Positions 36,770 through 45,290 of a stretch of 64,000 nucleotides of DNA are shown here, piece after piece. The notes below the pieces were generated by a model. It did no database searches, was not told the DNA's origin, and worked only from the letters and a program-made list of their open reading frames with translations. Made by a program: the position numbers and the translations under genes. Origin of the DNA: Trueperaceae bacterium (GTDB lineage: Bacteria; Deinococcota; Deinococci; Deinococcales; Trueperaceae); the NCBI GenBank assembly GCA_002707365.1, contig PAMQ01000010.1, positions 1 to 64,000 on the forward strand, written 5' to 3'. How positions within the stretch are numbered: the first letter of the stretch is position 1; the number at the start of each line of letters is the position of its first letter.

Positions 36770-37429
36770 CTACTTTGTTTTTTTTAGCCAGTAACCTCCC
36801 TCCAGAAACCGATTGGGGATATAACCACGAGCCATGTATTTCTCCATGACGCATTGAAGTTCTTTTTGATGAAAAAGTGCTTTGTCTGCATCATGTAATT
36901 TAAGGTGGCTAATATCTTCAGGAATAGATATCCTCACCCACTCAGTATCAAGGTCTAGTTGCCGACTTGATCCTTCTCCTACCGATAATAAATCCCTAGG
37001 CGGTTGACGCCGCACCTCGCCCAAAGCAAGTTTTGCAACTTCATCAGACGTTAGATCCCAACGGACCAGCAATCTATCCGTGGGTAAACCAGCATTAAGT
37101 TTTCCACCAAGTTCTCCGTAGAAATTTGGGAGGTACTCGTAACCATATGAGCCAAGATGCTCAAGGTTTAATTTGGCGTTTCGCGCTTGCATTGGATCAA
37201 AAGTCCAACTAACCCAGTTTATTCCGCAATTCAAACACCATTCTCGCTGAAACCACTTTAAGTCTTGACCAATCCGCATTCCACGAAATGCAGGCAGCAC
37301 CCCCAGCATGTGGGAGTGGAGACCCGGTTCACCTCTATCAAGAACAATAATTCCAAACACAAAACCAACTAGTTCCTCTTTAACGAAAGCACCCGCAGCT
37401 AAACCACCACCATGGACAACCGCCTGCAT
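36770..37429 (-). CDS. GNAT-superfamily acetyltransferase-like protein (COG3375 type), 5' end uncertain
   Basis: The first ATG in frame, at 37429, gives 219 residues with GNAT elements (GAFVKEELVGFVFGI; SHMLGVLPAFRGMRIGQDLK acetyl-CoA loop; NWVSWTFDPMQARNAKLNLEHLG). The frame stays open upstream to 37571 and encodes further conserved sequence (AQLKNCEAIQRSVWGF) normally found at the start of this family, but no ATG, GTG or TTG occurs there. An ATG at 37563 lies in another frame and stops after 12 codons, so a one-base frameshift at about 37525-37540 or an odd start codon is likely. The function is unknown; the acetyl-group acceptor cannot be guessed. Confidence 0.65.
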   Translation of the reverse strand: MQAVVHGGGLAAGAFVKEELVGFVFGIIVLDRGEPGLHSHMLGVLPAFRGMRIGQDLKWFQREWCLNCGINWVSWTFDPMQARNAKLNLEHLGSYGYEYLPNFYGELGGKLNAGLPTDRLLVRWDLTSDEVAKLALGEVRRQPPRDLLSVGEGSSRQLDLDTEWVRISIPEDISHLKLHDADKALFHQKELQCVMEKYMARGYIPNRFLEGGYWLKKTK

Positions 37430-37638
37430 TAGTGCTCGAGAAACAACTTCAGTATCAGAAAATCCCCAGACCGAGCGTTGGATTGCCTCGCAATTTTTCA
37501 GTTGGGCTATATCTTCAAGCTGTTTTAAAACAACATTTTCGTAAAGATCGTGGTTACCCTCATAATGGACGACTTATCTCACCGTATTTCGTTAGGCACT
37601 CTTTGTGAAGCGGAAAAAGCACACTTTCTCTTTTTGAC

Positions 37639-38079
37639 TTAAGATCTTTTTTCAGGAGCAAGGCCCCTGAATTCCAACCTAGGCTCACGTACTTGCCAAC
37701 CAGTCTCCTTCTCGATTCGTTCTTTCAAATAACGACCGAGCGGGACACCATTAATTTCTATCTCCGGCAAATCTACAACCTCACCTGACCGTTCACACAA
37801 AAGATGGTCGTGCGGCTGTAAATTACTATCGTATATTGTCTCGCCTGAGACGCCCTTAAACTTTCGCAACAAGCCGGCATCAGAAAGCACACTTAGATTC
37901 AGATAAACGGTCGATAGGCTCAAATGCCCACCACGGCGCTTCAGTTCCAGATAGAGGCTTTCTGCGCTAACATGTCGTGGTGCCTCCCGGAACAACTGCA
38001 AAATACTTGCCCTCGGAGCGCTGTACCTTAGCCCGTACCGTTTAAGCAAATTACGAAGCGAGTCTTTTCGTACTTCCAT
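37639..38079 (-). CDS. Fur-family transcriptional regulator
   Basis: From the ATG at 38079 the product is 146 residues: a winged-helix DNA-binding domain (about 8-80; APRASILQLF, HLSLSTVYLNLSVLSDAGLL) and a short dimerisation domain with the metal-site segment PHDHLLCERSGEV. The CxxC zinc pairs of many Fur/PerR/Zur proteins are missing: the second Cys of the first pair is Ser and there is no C-terminal pair. It could sense iron, manganese, zinc or peroxide; sequence alone does not decide. An upstream start at 38142 is possible but adds no recognisable family sequence. Confidence 0.82.
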   Translation of the reverse strand: MEVRKDSLRNLLKRYGLRYSAPRASILQLFREAPRHVSAESLYLELKRRGGHLSLSTVYLNLSVLSDAGLLRKFKGVSGETIYDSNLQPHDHLLCERSGEVVDLPEIEINGVPLGRYLKERIEKETGWQVREPRLEFRGLAPEKRS

Positions 38080-38426
38080 AAGACTTATCAATCGTACCAC
38101 ACGCCCCAAATAACCGCTAAATTTTTCCTTAATCCAGCGCACATTAGAACACTTTTTAATACTCTAAAAACACCGAGACTTAACTTTGAACAAATATCCC
38201 CCGCTCTATTTCACCCGATCCCAGCACTTTCCTGCACAACCCTCACCACAACCCGTAAAAACAGGGGATCGTGGTCTTTCATCGGTGCGCAACCCCCACC
38301 ACAACCCCGGTTGCGCATTAACTTCTGCTATTTATGTCCGATGTTTTCCTGAACCTATTTTTTGCTTACCTACCTCAACTTGCACCTAGATTGTATTGTA
38401 GAGCACAATCTAGGTGATATCCCCCT
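38080..38426. other. Intergenic region between fur and mdh with repeats
   Basis: This 347-base gap lies upstream of fur and downstream of mdh (both minus strand). It contains CACCACAACCC twice as a direct repeat (38244-38254 and 38297-38307), an inverted repeat TGCGCAACC/GGTTGCGCA (38286-38294/38309-38317), and a perfect 12-bp inverted repeat near mdh (separate entry). Near fur, TTAGA...TCTAA half-sites (38144-38167) could be an operator, but the match is weak. No gene is recognised. Confidence 0.5.
38383..38416 (-). terminator. Perfect 12-bp inverted repeat downstream of mdh
   Basis: CACCTAGATTGT (38383-38394) and ACAATCTAGGTG (38405-38416) are exact complements around a 10-base loop, ten bases beyond the mdh stop. 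There is no long U-tract in the mdh direction, so termination is possible but not certain; it could also protect the 3' end of the message. Confidence 0.5.
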
Positions 38427-39407
38427 CTACCCGAGAAGGCCTTTAACAGTTGTTCGTTCTTCCAGTAGTTCTAATTCCGAAACTTCCATTCGACGTCGGA
38501 CGTCATCAGAAACCGCCAAGCCTTTAACTACAGCAACTACTCCATTTTCAACTGTTACAGGAAAGGAGTATATTAAGCCTTTAGAAATACCGTACTCTCC
38601 TTTACTTGGCACTCCCATGCTCACCCAATCACCCTTTGGCGTACCAAATATCCAATTCCGCATATGATCAACGACGGCGGAAGCAGCGGAAGCAGCGCTA
38701 GAAAGACCGCGGGCGTCAATAATCGCCGCCCCCCGCTTCTGTACATTAGGAATAAATTCCTCTGACACCCAAGATTGTTTTACTAATGCAGTCGCCGACT
38801 CTTCGGCAACCACTGCATGTGAAATATCAGGAACCTGCGTATCGGAATGATTTCCCCAAATAATCATTCTCCTAATTTCGGCCGTATTAAAACCAGTCTT
38901 AACCGCAAGTTGGGAAACAGCTCGATTATGATCAAGTCTGGTCATTGCCGAAAATTGTTCAGGAGGAATACCAGGAGCATGGTTCATTGCGATCAAGGCG
39001 TTCGTGTTTGCGGGATTTCCCACCACAAGAACCCGCACCTTCCTATCCGCGTTTTCGTTTAGCGCTTGACCCTGCACAGAAAATATAGCGCCATTAGCCT
39101 CAAGAAGATCCTTTCTCTCCATACCTGGGCCACGAGGCCTTGAACCTACTAATATCGCGTGTTGGGCGCCACTAAACACTTCCCCGGGTTGATCAGAGGC
39201 ACTCACATTGCTAAGCAATGGGAACGCACAGTCATCCAACTCCATTACCGTGCCCATGAGGGCATCCATGGCTTGTGGGATTTCAAGCAGCTGAAGCCTT
39301 ACTGGTTGGTCGAGACCAAAAATATCACCTGATGCTATCCTGAACAAAAGAGAGTACCCAATCTGGCCAGCGCCGCCTGTTACAGCCACACGAACAGCTT
39401 CCCTCAT
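38427..39407 (-). CDS. mdh: Malate dehydrogenase (NAD-dependent)
   Basis: A 326-residue protein of the cytosolic-type MDH group: NAD-binding [21 protein letters not shown], substrate-binding loop [20 protein letters not shown] with the arginines that select malate/oxaloacetate over lactate, NPANTNA, and catalytic histidine in [13 protein letters not shown]. It interconverts malate and oxaloacetate in the TCA cycle. A GGAGG ribosome site precedes the ATG at 39407. It is transcribed alone toward fur. Confidence 0.95.
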   Translation of the reverse strand: MREAVRVAVTGGAGQIGYSLLFRIASGDIFGLDQPVRLQLLEIPQAMDALMGTVMELDDCAFPLLSNVSASDQPGEVFSGAQHAILVGSRPRGPGMERKDLLEANGAIFSVQGQALNENADRKVRVLVVGNPANTNALIAMNHAPGIPPEQFSAMTRLDHNRAVSQLAVKTGFNTAEIRRMIIWGNHSDTQVPDISHAVVAEESATALVKQSWVSEEFIPNVQKRGAAIIDARGLSSAASAASAVVDHMRNWIFGTPKGDWVSMGVPSKGEYGISKGLIYSFPVTVENGVVAVVKGLAVSDDVRRRMEVSELELLEERTTVKGLLG

Positions 39408-39449
39408 TATGTCGCCTCCAAATTTACCCTAAAAGATGACCAAAGTTTT

Positions 39450-39465
39450 TGTTTCACGTGAAACA
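39450..39465. promoter_or_regulatory. parS: parS centromere site 1 (between mdh and parB)
   Basis: TGTTTCACGTGAAACA, an exact match to the conserved 16-bp palindrome bound by ParB. It abuts the last base of parB. A second identical copy is 2.1 kb away at the start of rsmG. ParB loads here and spreads to organise the origin region for segregation by ParA. Confidence 0.95.
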
Positions 39466-40281
39466 CTATGGGACATAACCTAGAAGTTCGATTAGTCTTT
39501 CTAGCTCGTCCCTTGAGTGAAAGTGAAGTTCAATTTTTCCCCTTTTTTCTCCGCGAATTGTTACTTGAGTACTAATGTGTCTAGTCAAACCTCTTTCTAG
39601 ATCAGCATAAGGTTGGTTAATATTTTCCATTGGGCGCGCTACTTTAGGTTGCCGAAGCTTCTCGGTCTCGCGAACACTTAATTGTCGAGCGACAACCTGA
39701 TCTAAAGCCCAGTCTCTTTCATCCTCATCAAGGGACAACAAGGCTCTAGCATGGCCGGCAGATATTCTACCTTCAACAACTGCGTCAAGGCAGCTTTGCG
39801 GCAAACTTAGCAATCGAAGTGTATTTGCTACAGCACTTCTACTTTTCCCAACCGCCTTAGCAACTTTTTCCTGCGTTAGCCCGAATGCCAATAGCCTCTC
39901 GAACGCACGGGCTTCGTCCACAGGATTTAAATCTTCCCTTTGTAAATTCTCGACAATGGCTATTTCTAGCGCTTGTTGGTCAGAAAGTTTTTTAACTATC
40001 ACTGGGACTTCCGATAATCCAGCTCTCTTTGCAGCCCTATATCTTCGTTCACCAGCTATAATCTCAAAACCTGTGCCAACTTCACGAACTAGTATTGGTT
40101 GCAATACACCCTGACGCTGGATTGAAGCGGCTAACTCAGAAATAGCAGCGTTGTCTAACGTCCTTCGCGGCTGTAGTGGTGAAACATTTAGCTGTTGAAG
40201 CGAGATTTTCCTTATACCCTTCTCTACTTTAGGCAGCAAATCGTCTAGTCCTCGTCCTAAACCTCTAGGTTTGGCTGACAC
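39466..40281 (-). CDS. parB: Chromosome-partitioning protein ParB
   Basis: The start is the GTG at 40281, nine bases after GGGAGG, giving 271 residues beginning near the standard KPRGLGRGL motif; longer frames run back into parA. The CTP-binding domain carries LQPRRT, GERRYRAAKRAG (box II) and VENLQREDLNPVDEARA. The helix-turn-helix is TQEKVAKAVGKSRSAVANTLRLL, and a C-terminal dimer domain ends the protein. It binds the two parS sites on either side. It overlaps parA by 17 bases. Confidence 0.93.
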   Translation of the reverse strand: MSAKPRGLGRGLDDLLPKVEKGIRKISLQQLNVSPLQPRRTLDNAAISELAASIQRQGVLQPILVREVGTGFEIIAGERRYRAAKRAGLSEVPVIVKKLSDQQALEIAIVENLQREDLNPVDEARAFERLLAFGLTQEKVAKAVGKSRSAVANTLRLLSLPQSCLDAVVEGRISAGHARALLSLDEDERDWALDQVVARQLSVRETEKLRQPKVARPMENINQPYADLERGLTRHISTQVTIRGEKRGKIELHFHSRDELERLIELLGYVP

Positions 40282-41023
40282 GCTCGATAACCTCCCTGGA
40301 TAATGCTTGATACGCTTTAGCCCCACTAGAGATCGGAGCAAATTCTAAAGCCGGCTGTCCAAAAGACGGGGCCTCCGCCAAACGAACACTCCTAGGTATA
40401 ACAGCTTTGAACACTAGGGGCCCAAAGTGCTGCCGGACATTTTCTTCAACCTGTACAGACAACCTTGTCCTAGAGTCAAACATTGTAAGCAAAATCCCCA
40501 AGACTGTTAGGCTTGGATTCAAAGAACCCTGAACTCTGGTTATTGTATCCATCATGTGTGCAATTCCCTCCAAACCATAGTATTCCGCTTGCAACGGTAT
40601 AATTAAGTGATCGGCGGCCGCCAAAACATTAAGAGTCAGGGCTCCTATCGATGGAGGTGCATCCAAAACTATGAAGTCATATTTGGACCTAGTGACTATA
40701 AGGGCTTTAGATAACAGAAGCATGTTCTCTGTATTAGTATCTAAGTCCATAGCTGCTCCAGCAAGCTCGGGGGAGGAAGCAAGAATGTCTAGGCCAGGTA
40801 AAGAAGTCTCAGATACTATTGTTTCTGCTGTTGCATTACCAATCAATACATCATAAACGGTCTTTTGTGGATTTAAGATCCCTAACCCACTACTAGCATT
40901 GGCCTGAGGGTCCATGTCAATCAACAAAACTGAGTGTATTCGCGCAATAGCGGCAGCAAGATTTACCGCTGTAGTGGTCTTGCCCACCCCACCCTTTTGG
41001 TTAATGATGCCTACTATTGGTAT
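40265..41023 (-). CDS. parA: Chromosome-partitioning ATPase ParA (Soj) with a non-standard start
   Basis: The protein carries the deviant Walker A KGGVGKTT (lysine at both ends), FIVLDAPPSIGALTLN and LEGIAHMMDTI, typical of chromosomal ParA/Soj. The frame is open back to a TAG at 41057-41059, yet no ATG, GTG or TTG occurs before the GTG inside the Walker motif (40987), which cannot be the start. I place the start at ATA 41023, six bases after GGGGG, giving IPIVGIINQKGG as the N terminus (252 residues) and overlapping the end of rsmG by ten bases. ATA 41017 or ATC/ATT at 41008/41005 are alternatives. Confidence 0.88.
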   Translation of the reverse strand: MPIVGIINQKGGVGKTTTAVNLAAAIARIHSVLLIDMDPQANASSGLGILNPQKTVYDVLIGNATAETIVSETSLPGLDILASSPELAGAAMDLDTNTENMLLLSKALIVTRSKYDFIVLDAPPSIGALTLNVLAAADHLIIPLQAEYYGLEGIAHMMDTITRVQGSLNPSLTVLGILLTMFDSRTRLSVQVEENVRQHFGPLVFKAVIPRSVRLAEAPSFGQPALEFAPISSGAKAYQALSREVIERVSQT

Positions 41024-41619
41024 TCGATACCCCCAGGTATTTGGACAGTAATAAGCCTACCATGGGTCCCCAATGACCTTTCTTTAGTCATTTTTGCTTT
41101 TACTCCCAAATGATCCTCTAGTTGCTCTAGCTCAAGAATCCAATCAGCGGATTTACGACTAATGATCGTTATGTCCTCAGTGTGTAGATGTAGGGTGGAG
41201 TTATATATTTTGGTAAGAGCCCCAAACGCCAACGCCGTAATTACTTCATAGTTCTCGCCTCCCAAATGCCTCACGTCACCCAAAAACACCTCTGTGTTTC
41301 TCAAATCAAGCTGAGACCTAGCAATCTCAAGAAAAGCGCCTCTCCGGCGCCTTCTCTCGGCCAAGATGACTGTTGTGTCCGGCAAAAGAATTGAGATTAC
41401 AACACCCGGCAACCCAACACCAGAGCCCAAATCAAGAATGCGGCGGGGGAGGTGAACCGAGTTTTGAATAGCCCTAGCAACTGCCTTTGCATCTGAAAGG
41501 TGCTGGTCGATATTTTCGTAAGCACTTTCGGACATAAGGTCCAGGCTGTCTTTAAATCTGCCAATTAAGCTCTTATATTGGGAAATTCTTTTCTGAGAAA
41601 AGTGTTTCACGTGAAACAC
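41014..41619 (-). CDS. rsmG: 16S rRNA (guanine-527 N7)-methyltransferase
   Basis: A 201-residue SAM-dependent methyltransferase (GidB) that methylates G527 of 16S rRNA. The SAM-binding motif is ILDLGSGVGLPGVVISILLP, followed by ILAERRRRRGAFLE and the SRKSADWILELEQLE region. It sits between mnmG (seven bases upstream) and parA (overlapping), the conserved order near bacterial origins. Its first codons (MFHVKH) coincide with a parS site. Confidence 0.94.
   Translation of the reverse strand: MFHVKHFSQKRISQYKSLIGRFKDSLDLMSESAYENIDQHLSDAKAVARAIQNSVHLPRRILDLGSGVGLPGVVISILLPDTTVILAERRRRRGAFLEIARSQLDLRNTEVFLGDVRHLGGENYEVITALAFGALTKIYNSTLHLHTEDITIISRKSADWILELEQLEDHLGVKAKMTKERSLGTHGRLITVQIPGGIEYQ
41603..41618. 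promoter_or_regulatory. parS: parS centromere site 2 (inside the rsmG start)
   Basis: A second exact TGTTTCACGTGAAACA lies within the first codons of rsmG (start codon at 41619-41617), so DNA-binding and coding functions share the same bases. The pair of sites brackets rsmG-parA-parB. Confidence 0.95.
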
Positions 41620-41626
41620 TTTTTAA

Positions 41627-43432
41627 TTAACGTGCCCTCAAGTGAACTAACAAGGCAGTGATGTCGCTATCCCTGACACCCCTCAGGCGCTGAGCTGCCC
41701 CTAAGGTTCTCGGCTTATGCTTTTGTAGAACCTCTGATCCTTCACTGGACATGCTTGGCACGTGCCAATAATCGATGCCCTCTAATACCAAACCCTCGAA
41801 CTTTGATCGCCCTTTAAGGTGATTCATAGCCCTTGTAATGTATGGGCTGTAGCGAGCCAAAACCTCAAGGCGTCCGATTTCGTCTTCGTTTAATTGATTC
41901 TCTGGAAGGCCGACTATTTCGGTAACCATTTTGTAAGTATGCTTGGGTCTGCATAGTATTGATAAGCCTGTCTTGCCTTTATAGTGTACAGCCTTGAGGC
42001 GTTCTAATTCTTTATGGATTCTGGCTGTTTTTTCTATTTCTTGGTCTAGCACCCTTTTTTCCACGAGCCCCCAGGAATACCCTGTCTCTGTAAGTCGTTC
42101 GGCTGCGTTATCTTGCCTATGGTGAAGGCGATATTCATTTCTGGACGTCAACATGCGATAAGGCTCATCTATACCCCAACGCACTAGGTCGTCCAAAAGT
42201 ACGCCGATATAACCCTCTGTTCTTGGTATCCACACAGGTTCTTGATTTTGGGAGAACCTAGCCGAATTCACTCCTGCAACCAACCCTTGCGCTGCGGCTT
42301 CTTCATACCCACTAGTACCGTTTATCTGGCCTGCGGAAAAAAGTCCTTCCACGACCTTCGACATAAGAGTTACATCGAGTCCCGTGGGGTCGAGAGCATC
42401 GTACTCAACCGCATACGCATATCGGTGTATCTCTGCGGACTCAAAACCAGGGAGTGTTCGAATCATGTCGTCTTGTAAGTTGGGTGGCATCGAGCTAGAA
42501 AAACCCTGAAGATATACTTCACTAGTTTCTAAGCCGTCCGGCTCTACAAAAAGAAGATGTCGATCTTTATCCGCAAATCGAACGACTTTGTCTTCGATTG
42601 AAGGGCAGTATCTTGGTCCTTGGCCCTCAACCATACCTCCATACATTGCCGATTTATGAAGATTGTCTTCTATCAAAGCATGGGTCTCGGTGGTTGTATG
42701 GGTAATCCAGGTAGCACTAGAACCCGCGTTAGGACCCGGCTGACCCGAAAATGATTTAGGGGGAGACTCAGCATTTACTACACTTAAGACAGAAAAATCT
42801 ACCGACTGTGCTCGAATTCTCGGAGGGGTCCCTGTTTTAAATCTGACGAGTTTATGTCCTGTATCTCGTAAGCTTTTTGACAAGTGCCTAGCTGGGGGCT
42901 CTCCCTGTCTCCCGGCTTCTCGTTTATTAGTGCCGTACCACACAACTCCAGCAAGAAACGTGCCCGTACACAAGACTGCAGCGCTAGTTTCAATAGTGCG
43001 TCCATCTGTGAGCGTAATCCCCTTCAACTTAAGACCCTTAGTCTGTTCTGTTTCCAGGGTAGCTACTTCACCCCTAATAATTTCTATACCCGGAATGCCT
43101 TCAACAAGATGCCGAGCTATTTTGGCGTATTCATCGCGGCCATTTTGAACCCTTAACGATCTCACTGCAGGCCCTTTACTCTCATTGAGCGTCCTCGTGT
43201 GAATGGCAGCCTGATCAGCAAGGCGGCCCATTACTCCACCCAAAGCTTGAAGTTCAAATACTAGTTGAGATTTTCCTGGCCCGCCAATCGCAGGATTGCA
43301 TGGCATAAGACCAATTTTCTCAGGGTTAGGTATTGTCATAACAACCTTAGCACCAAGGCTAGCAGCAGCATGTGCCGCCTCAATGCCAGCATGACCACCC
43401 CCTATGACCACTACATCAGCCTTCAACAACAA
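41627..43432 (-). CDS. mnmG: tRNA uridine-5-carboxymethylaminomethyl modification enzyme, FAD subunit
   Basis: A 601-residue MnmG (GidA) protein, which with MnmE modifies U34 of certain tRNAs. The FAD-binding GGGHAGIEAAHAAASLGAKV opens the protein; MPCNPAIGGPGKSQLV, the ARHLSKSLRDTGHKLVRFKTGTP active-site region and the conserved YRMLTSRNEYRLHHRQDNA segment follow. It starts at one of three consecutive TTG codons (43432, 43429, 43426) after GAGGAG. It heads the leftward mnmG-rsmG-parA-parB operon and is divergent from dnaA. Confidence 0.95.
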   Translation of the reverse strand: MLLKADVVVIGGGHAGIEAAHAAASLGAKVVMTIPNPEKIGLMPCNPAIGGPGKSQLVFELQALGGVMGRLADQAAIHTRTLNESKGPAVRSLRVQNGRDEYAKIARHLVEGIPGIEIIRGEVATLETEQTKGLKLKGITLTDGRTIETSAAVLCTGTFLAGVVWYGTNKREAGRQGEPPARHLSKSLRDTGHKLVRFKTGTPPRIRAQSVDFSVLSVVNAESPPKSFSGQPGPNAGSSATWITHTTTETHALIEDNLHKSAMYGGMVEGQGPRYCPSIEDKVVRFADKDRHLLFVEPDGLETSEVYLQGFSSSMPPNLQDDMIRTLPGFESAEIHRYAYAVEYDALDPTGLDVTLMSKVVEGLFSAGQINGTSGYEEAAAQGLVAGVNSARFSQNQEPVWIPRTEGYIGVLLDDLVRWGIDEPYRMLTSRNEYRLHHRQDNAAERLTETGYSWGLVEKRVLDQEIEKTARIHKELERLKAVHYKGKTGLSILCRPKHTYKMVTEIVGLPENQLNEDEIGRLEVLARYSPYITRAMNHLKGRSKFEGLVLEGIDYWHVPSMSSEGSEVLQKHKPRTLGAAQRLRGVRDSDITALLVHLRAR

Positions 43433-43456
43433 CTACTCCTCTCCAGATAAACAAAG

Positions 43457-43474
43457 AATACCCCTAGGGGTATT
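43457..43474. promoter_or_regulatory. Perfect 18-bp palindrome between mnmG and dnaA
   Basis: AATACCCCTAGGGGTATT reads the same on both strands and sits 25 bases before the mnmG start in the 189-base divergent gap upstream of dnaA. Flanking CTCCA (43441-43445) and TGGAG (43474-43478) are also complementary. It could be an operator for mnmG, dnaA or both. Confidence 0.45.
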
Positions 43475-43621
43475 GGAGTTTACTAAGCAACGCGAACGCA
43501 TAGAGTATAGCGCAACCAGTGGTTAACCGAAACGGTATTTCTTTCCATCTGGTAGACTGCTTTTCCCGACCGGGACGAGTTAGGGAAACTACATCTTATT
43601 AGGAAGAGGCAAGAAAGGCCA

Positions 43622-44953
43622 ATGCTGAGCAGTGAAACAGCTATCTGGGACGATATTCTCGATTATGTCAAGAACGCCATCCCTGAAGTAGAGTACAGAA
43701 CTTGGTTCGAGCAGGTTAGACCTCTTGGAATAGAGAATGGTGCCTTTATGATCGGCGTTCCTCATTCCTTTGCGAGAGACTGGCTTCGCAACCACTATGG
43801 GAATCTTCTCGAGAAAGCACTCGAGGGTCTTGGTGCAGACTCACCAAGGATAGAATTCCAGGTTGTCGCTTTCCAAAGCACCGAACAAAAAGACATGTTT
43901 GCTACTCAGGAAAAGGAAAACCCGACCGATATTAGGCCATTATTTAACCCAAAATACATCTTCTCTAATTTTATCGTGGGACCTAATAACAACCTATCTC
44001 ATGCAGCAGCTTTAGCTGTTGCTGAGGCTCCCGGCCGAGCCTACAACCCACTGTTCCTTTACGGAGAAACGGGTTTAGGGAAAACCCACCTCATGCAAGC
44101 AATTGGGCACTCAGTGGCTGATCTTTTTCCTGGCTTACGCATTGAGTATGTGACGACAGAAGCGTTCACTAATGAAATGATTAGCTCTATAAGAGAAGAC
44201 CGTAGGACATCCTTCAGAGATCGTTATCGTTCTATTGACCTCTTACTTGTAGATGACATACAGTTTATTGCTGGGAAAGAACGTACTCAAGAGGAGTTTT
44301 TTCATACCTTTAATGCTCTGTACGAGTCCGGCAAACAGATTGTTGTGTCATCAGATCGCCCACCTAAGAACATTCCTACGCTAGAGAATAGGCTACGTAG
44401 TCGATTCGAATGGGGCTTAATTACTGATATCCAAGCCCCAGATTTAGAGACTCGCATCGCTATCTTAGGGTTGAATGCCGAGTATCGGGGTATAAAAATT
44501 CCAAGCGAGGTCATAGACTTCATTGCTCACCAAGTAACCTCTAACATTAGGGAATTAGAAGGTGCCCTCCTTCGGGTATTGGTTTATACCAGCATGAATC
44601 AAGAGGATTTGACTCCCCAAACAGCTGCAAAAGCACTGTCTGACGTATTTACACCAAGCGATATCAACCTCACGATGAATGACATTCTTAGAATCACTGC
44701 AAACCACTTTGATTTGGAACCCGGTAAGCTTAAATCAAAAGGCCGTAGGCGGGAGTTAGTTGTAGCACGCCAAGTCGCCATGTATTTGATTAGAGAGCTT
44801 ACTCCTCATTCTTACCCAGAGATTGGGCAGTTTTTTTCTGGTCGTGATCACTCAACCGTCATGTATGCGGTGCAAAAAATTGAAGAACAAACCAAAGATA
44901 CAACGAATGATCTACATAAAAAGATTTTGGAAATTAAAGAAGAACTATTTTGA
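43622..44953 (+). CDS. dnaA: Chromosomal replication initiator DnaA
   Basis: A 443-residue DnaA with all four domains: an N-terminal helicase-loading domain (about 1-80), a short linker (80-108), the AAA+ core ([15 protein letters not shown], Walker A GETGLGKT with K154, Walker [11 protein letters not shown]), and the C-terminal DNA-binding domain with [18 protein letters not shown] and [15 protein letters not shown]. It opens oriC by binding DnaA boxes, the best of which lie just downstream. AAAGG precedes the ATG. It is divergent from mnmG and followed by dnaN, eno and pyk. Confidence 0.97.
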   Translation: MLSSETAIWDDILDYVKNAIPEVEYRTWFEQVRPLGIENGAFMIGVPHSFARDWLRNHYGNLLEKALEGLGADSPRIEFQVVAFQSTEQKDMFATQEKENPTDIRPLFNPKYIFSNFIVGPNNNLSHAAALAVAEAPGRAYNPLFLYGETGLGKTHLMQAIGHSVADLFPGLRIEYVTTEAFTNEMISSIREDRRTSFRDRYRSIDLLLVDDIQFIAGKERTQEEFFHTFNALYESGKQIVVSSDRPPKNIPTLENRLRSRFEWGLITDIQAPDLETRIAILGLNAEYRGIKIPSEVIDFIAHQVTSNIRELEGALLRVLVYTSMNQEDLTPQTAAKALSDVFTPSDINLTMNDILRITANHFDLEPGKLKSKGRRRELVVARQVAMYLIRELTPHSYPEIGQFFSGRDHSTVMYAVQKIEEQTKDTTNDLHKKILEIKEELF

Positions 44954-45081
44954 TGGTTGACTAAATATTTATAAACAACACCTCATTACTTTGTTAATTC
45001 ACCCGAGTAATTTAGTTGCTTTACTAAACCAGCTGATTTTTAGAGAGGCCCTCAACCTGTTTCCTTAAGTAAAAAAGTACG

Positions 45082-45090
45082 TGTGGATAA
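45082..45090 (-). promoter_or_regulatory. DnaA box (perfect)
   Basis: TGTGGATAA is the exact complement of the consensus TTATCCACA. Confidence 0.85.
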
Positions 45091-45171
45091 TGCTGTAGAA
45101 ATCCTGTGAATATTTTTGGGGAGCATTTTATTTTTACTCGCCCTGTTAAATTCTGTAGAAAACTTAGGTAG

Positions 45172-45180
45172 TTATCCACA
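45172..45180 (+). promoter_or_regulatory. DnaA box (perfect)
   Basis: TTATCCACA matches the consensus exactly. TTTTCCACA (45193-45201, one mismatch) has the same orientation 12 bases further on, and the triplet array follows at 45267. Confidence 0.87.
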
Positions 45181-45266
45181 GATCGCACATTCTTTTCCAC
45201 AGTTTTAATACCTTTATTTTAGTTGGTGGACACAAAAAACACTTTTTTCCCCAACATAAACAACCA

Positions 45267-45290
45267 CTACTATTACTATTACTATTACTA
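45267..45290 (-). repeat. DnaA-trio-like triplet array
   Basis: Eight consecutive triplets, CTA CTA TTA CTA TTA CTA TTA CTA on the plus strand, read TAG/TAA on the minus strand. This matches the 3'-GAT/AAT-5' DnaA-trio pattern used to load DnaA onto single-stranded DNA at many bacterial origins. It lies after the plus-oriented DnaA boxes and next to the AT-rich tract. Confidence 0.6.

Noticed and set aside
37525-37563. Programmed -1 frameshift at TTTTAAAA joining ATG 37563 to the GNAT frame
   Set aside because: The sequence does not form a proper X-XXY-YYZ slippery heptamer in the upstream frame; a mutation, assembly error or unusual start is more likely.
40265-40987. parA starting at GTG 40987
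   Set aside because: That start lies inside the P-loop and would remove conserved ATP-binding residues that are encoded in the same open frame just upstream.
45267-45290. Triplet array as a simple microsatellite
   Set aside because: A plain repeat is possible, but its place next to DnaA boxes in the dnaA-dnaN spacer and the exact TAG/TAA pattern make a DnaA-trio reading more likely, so it is listed as such with moderate confidence.
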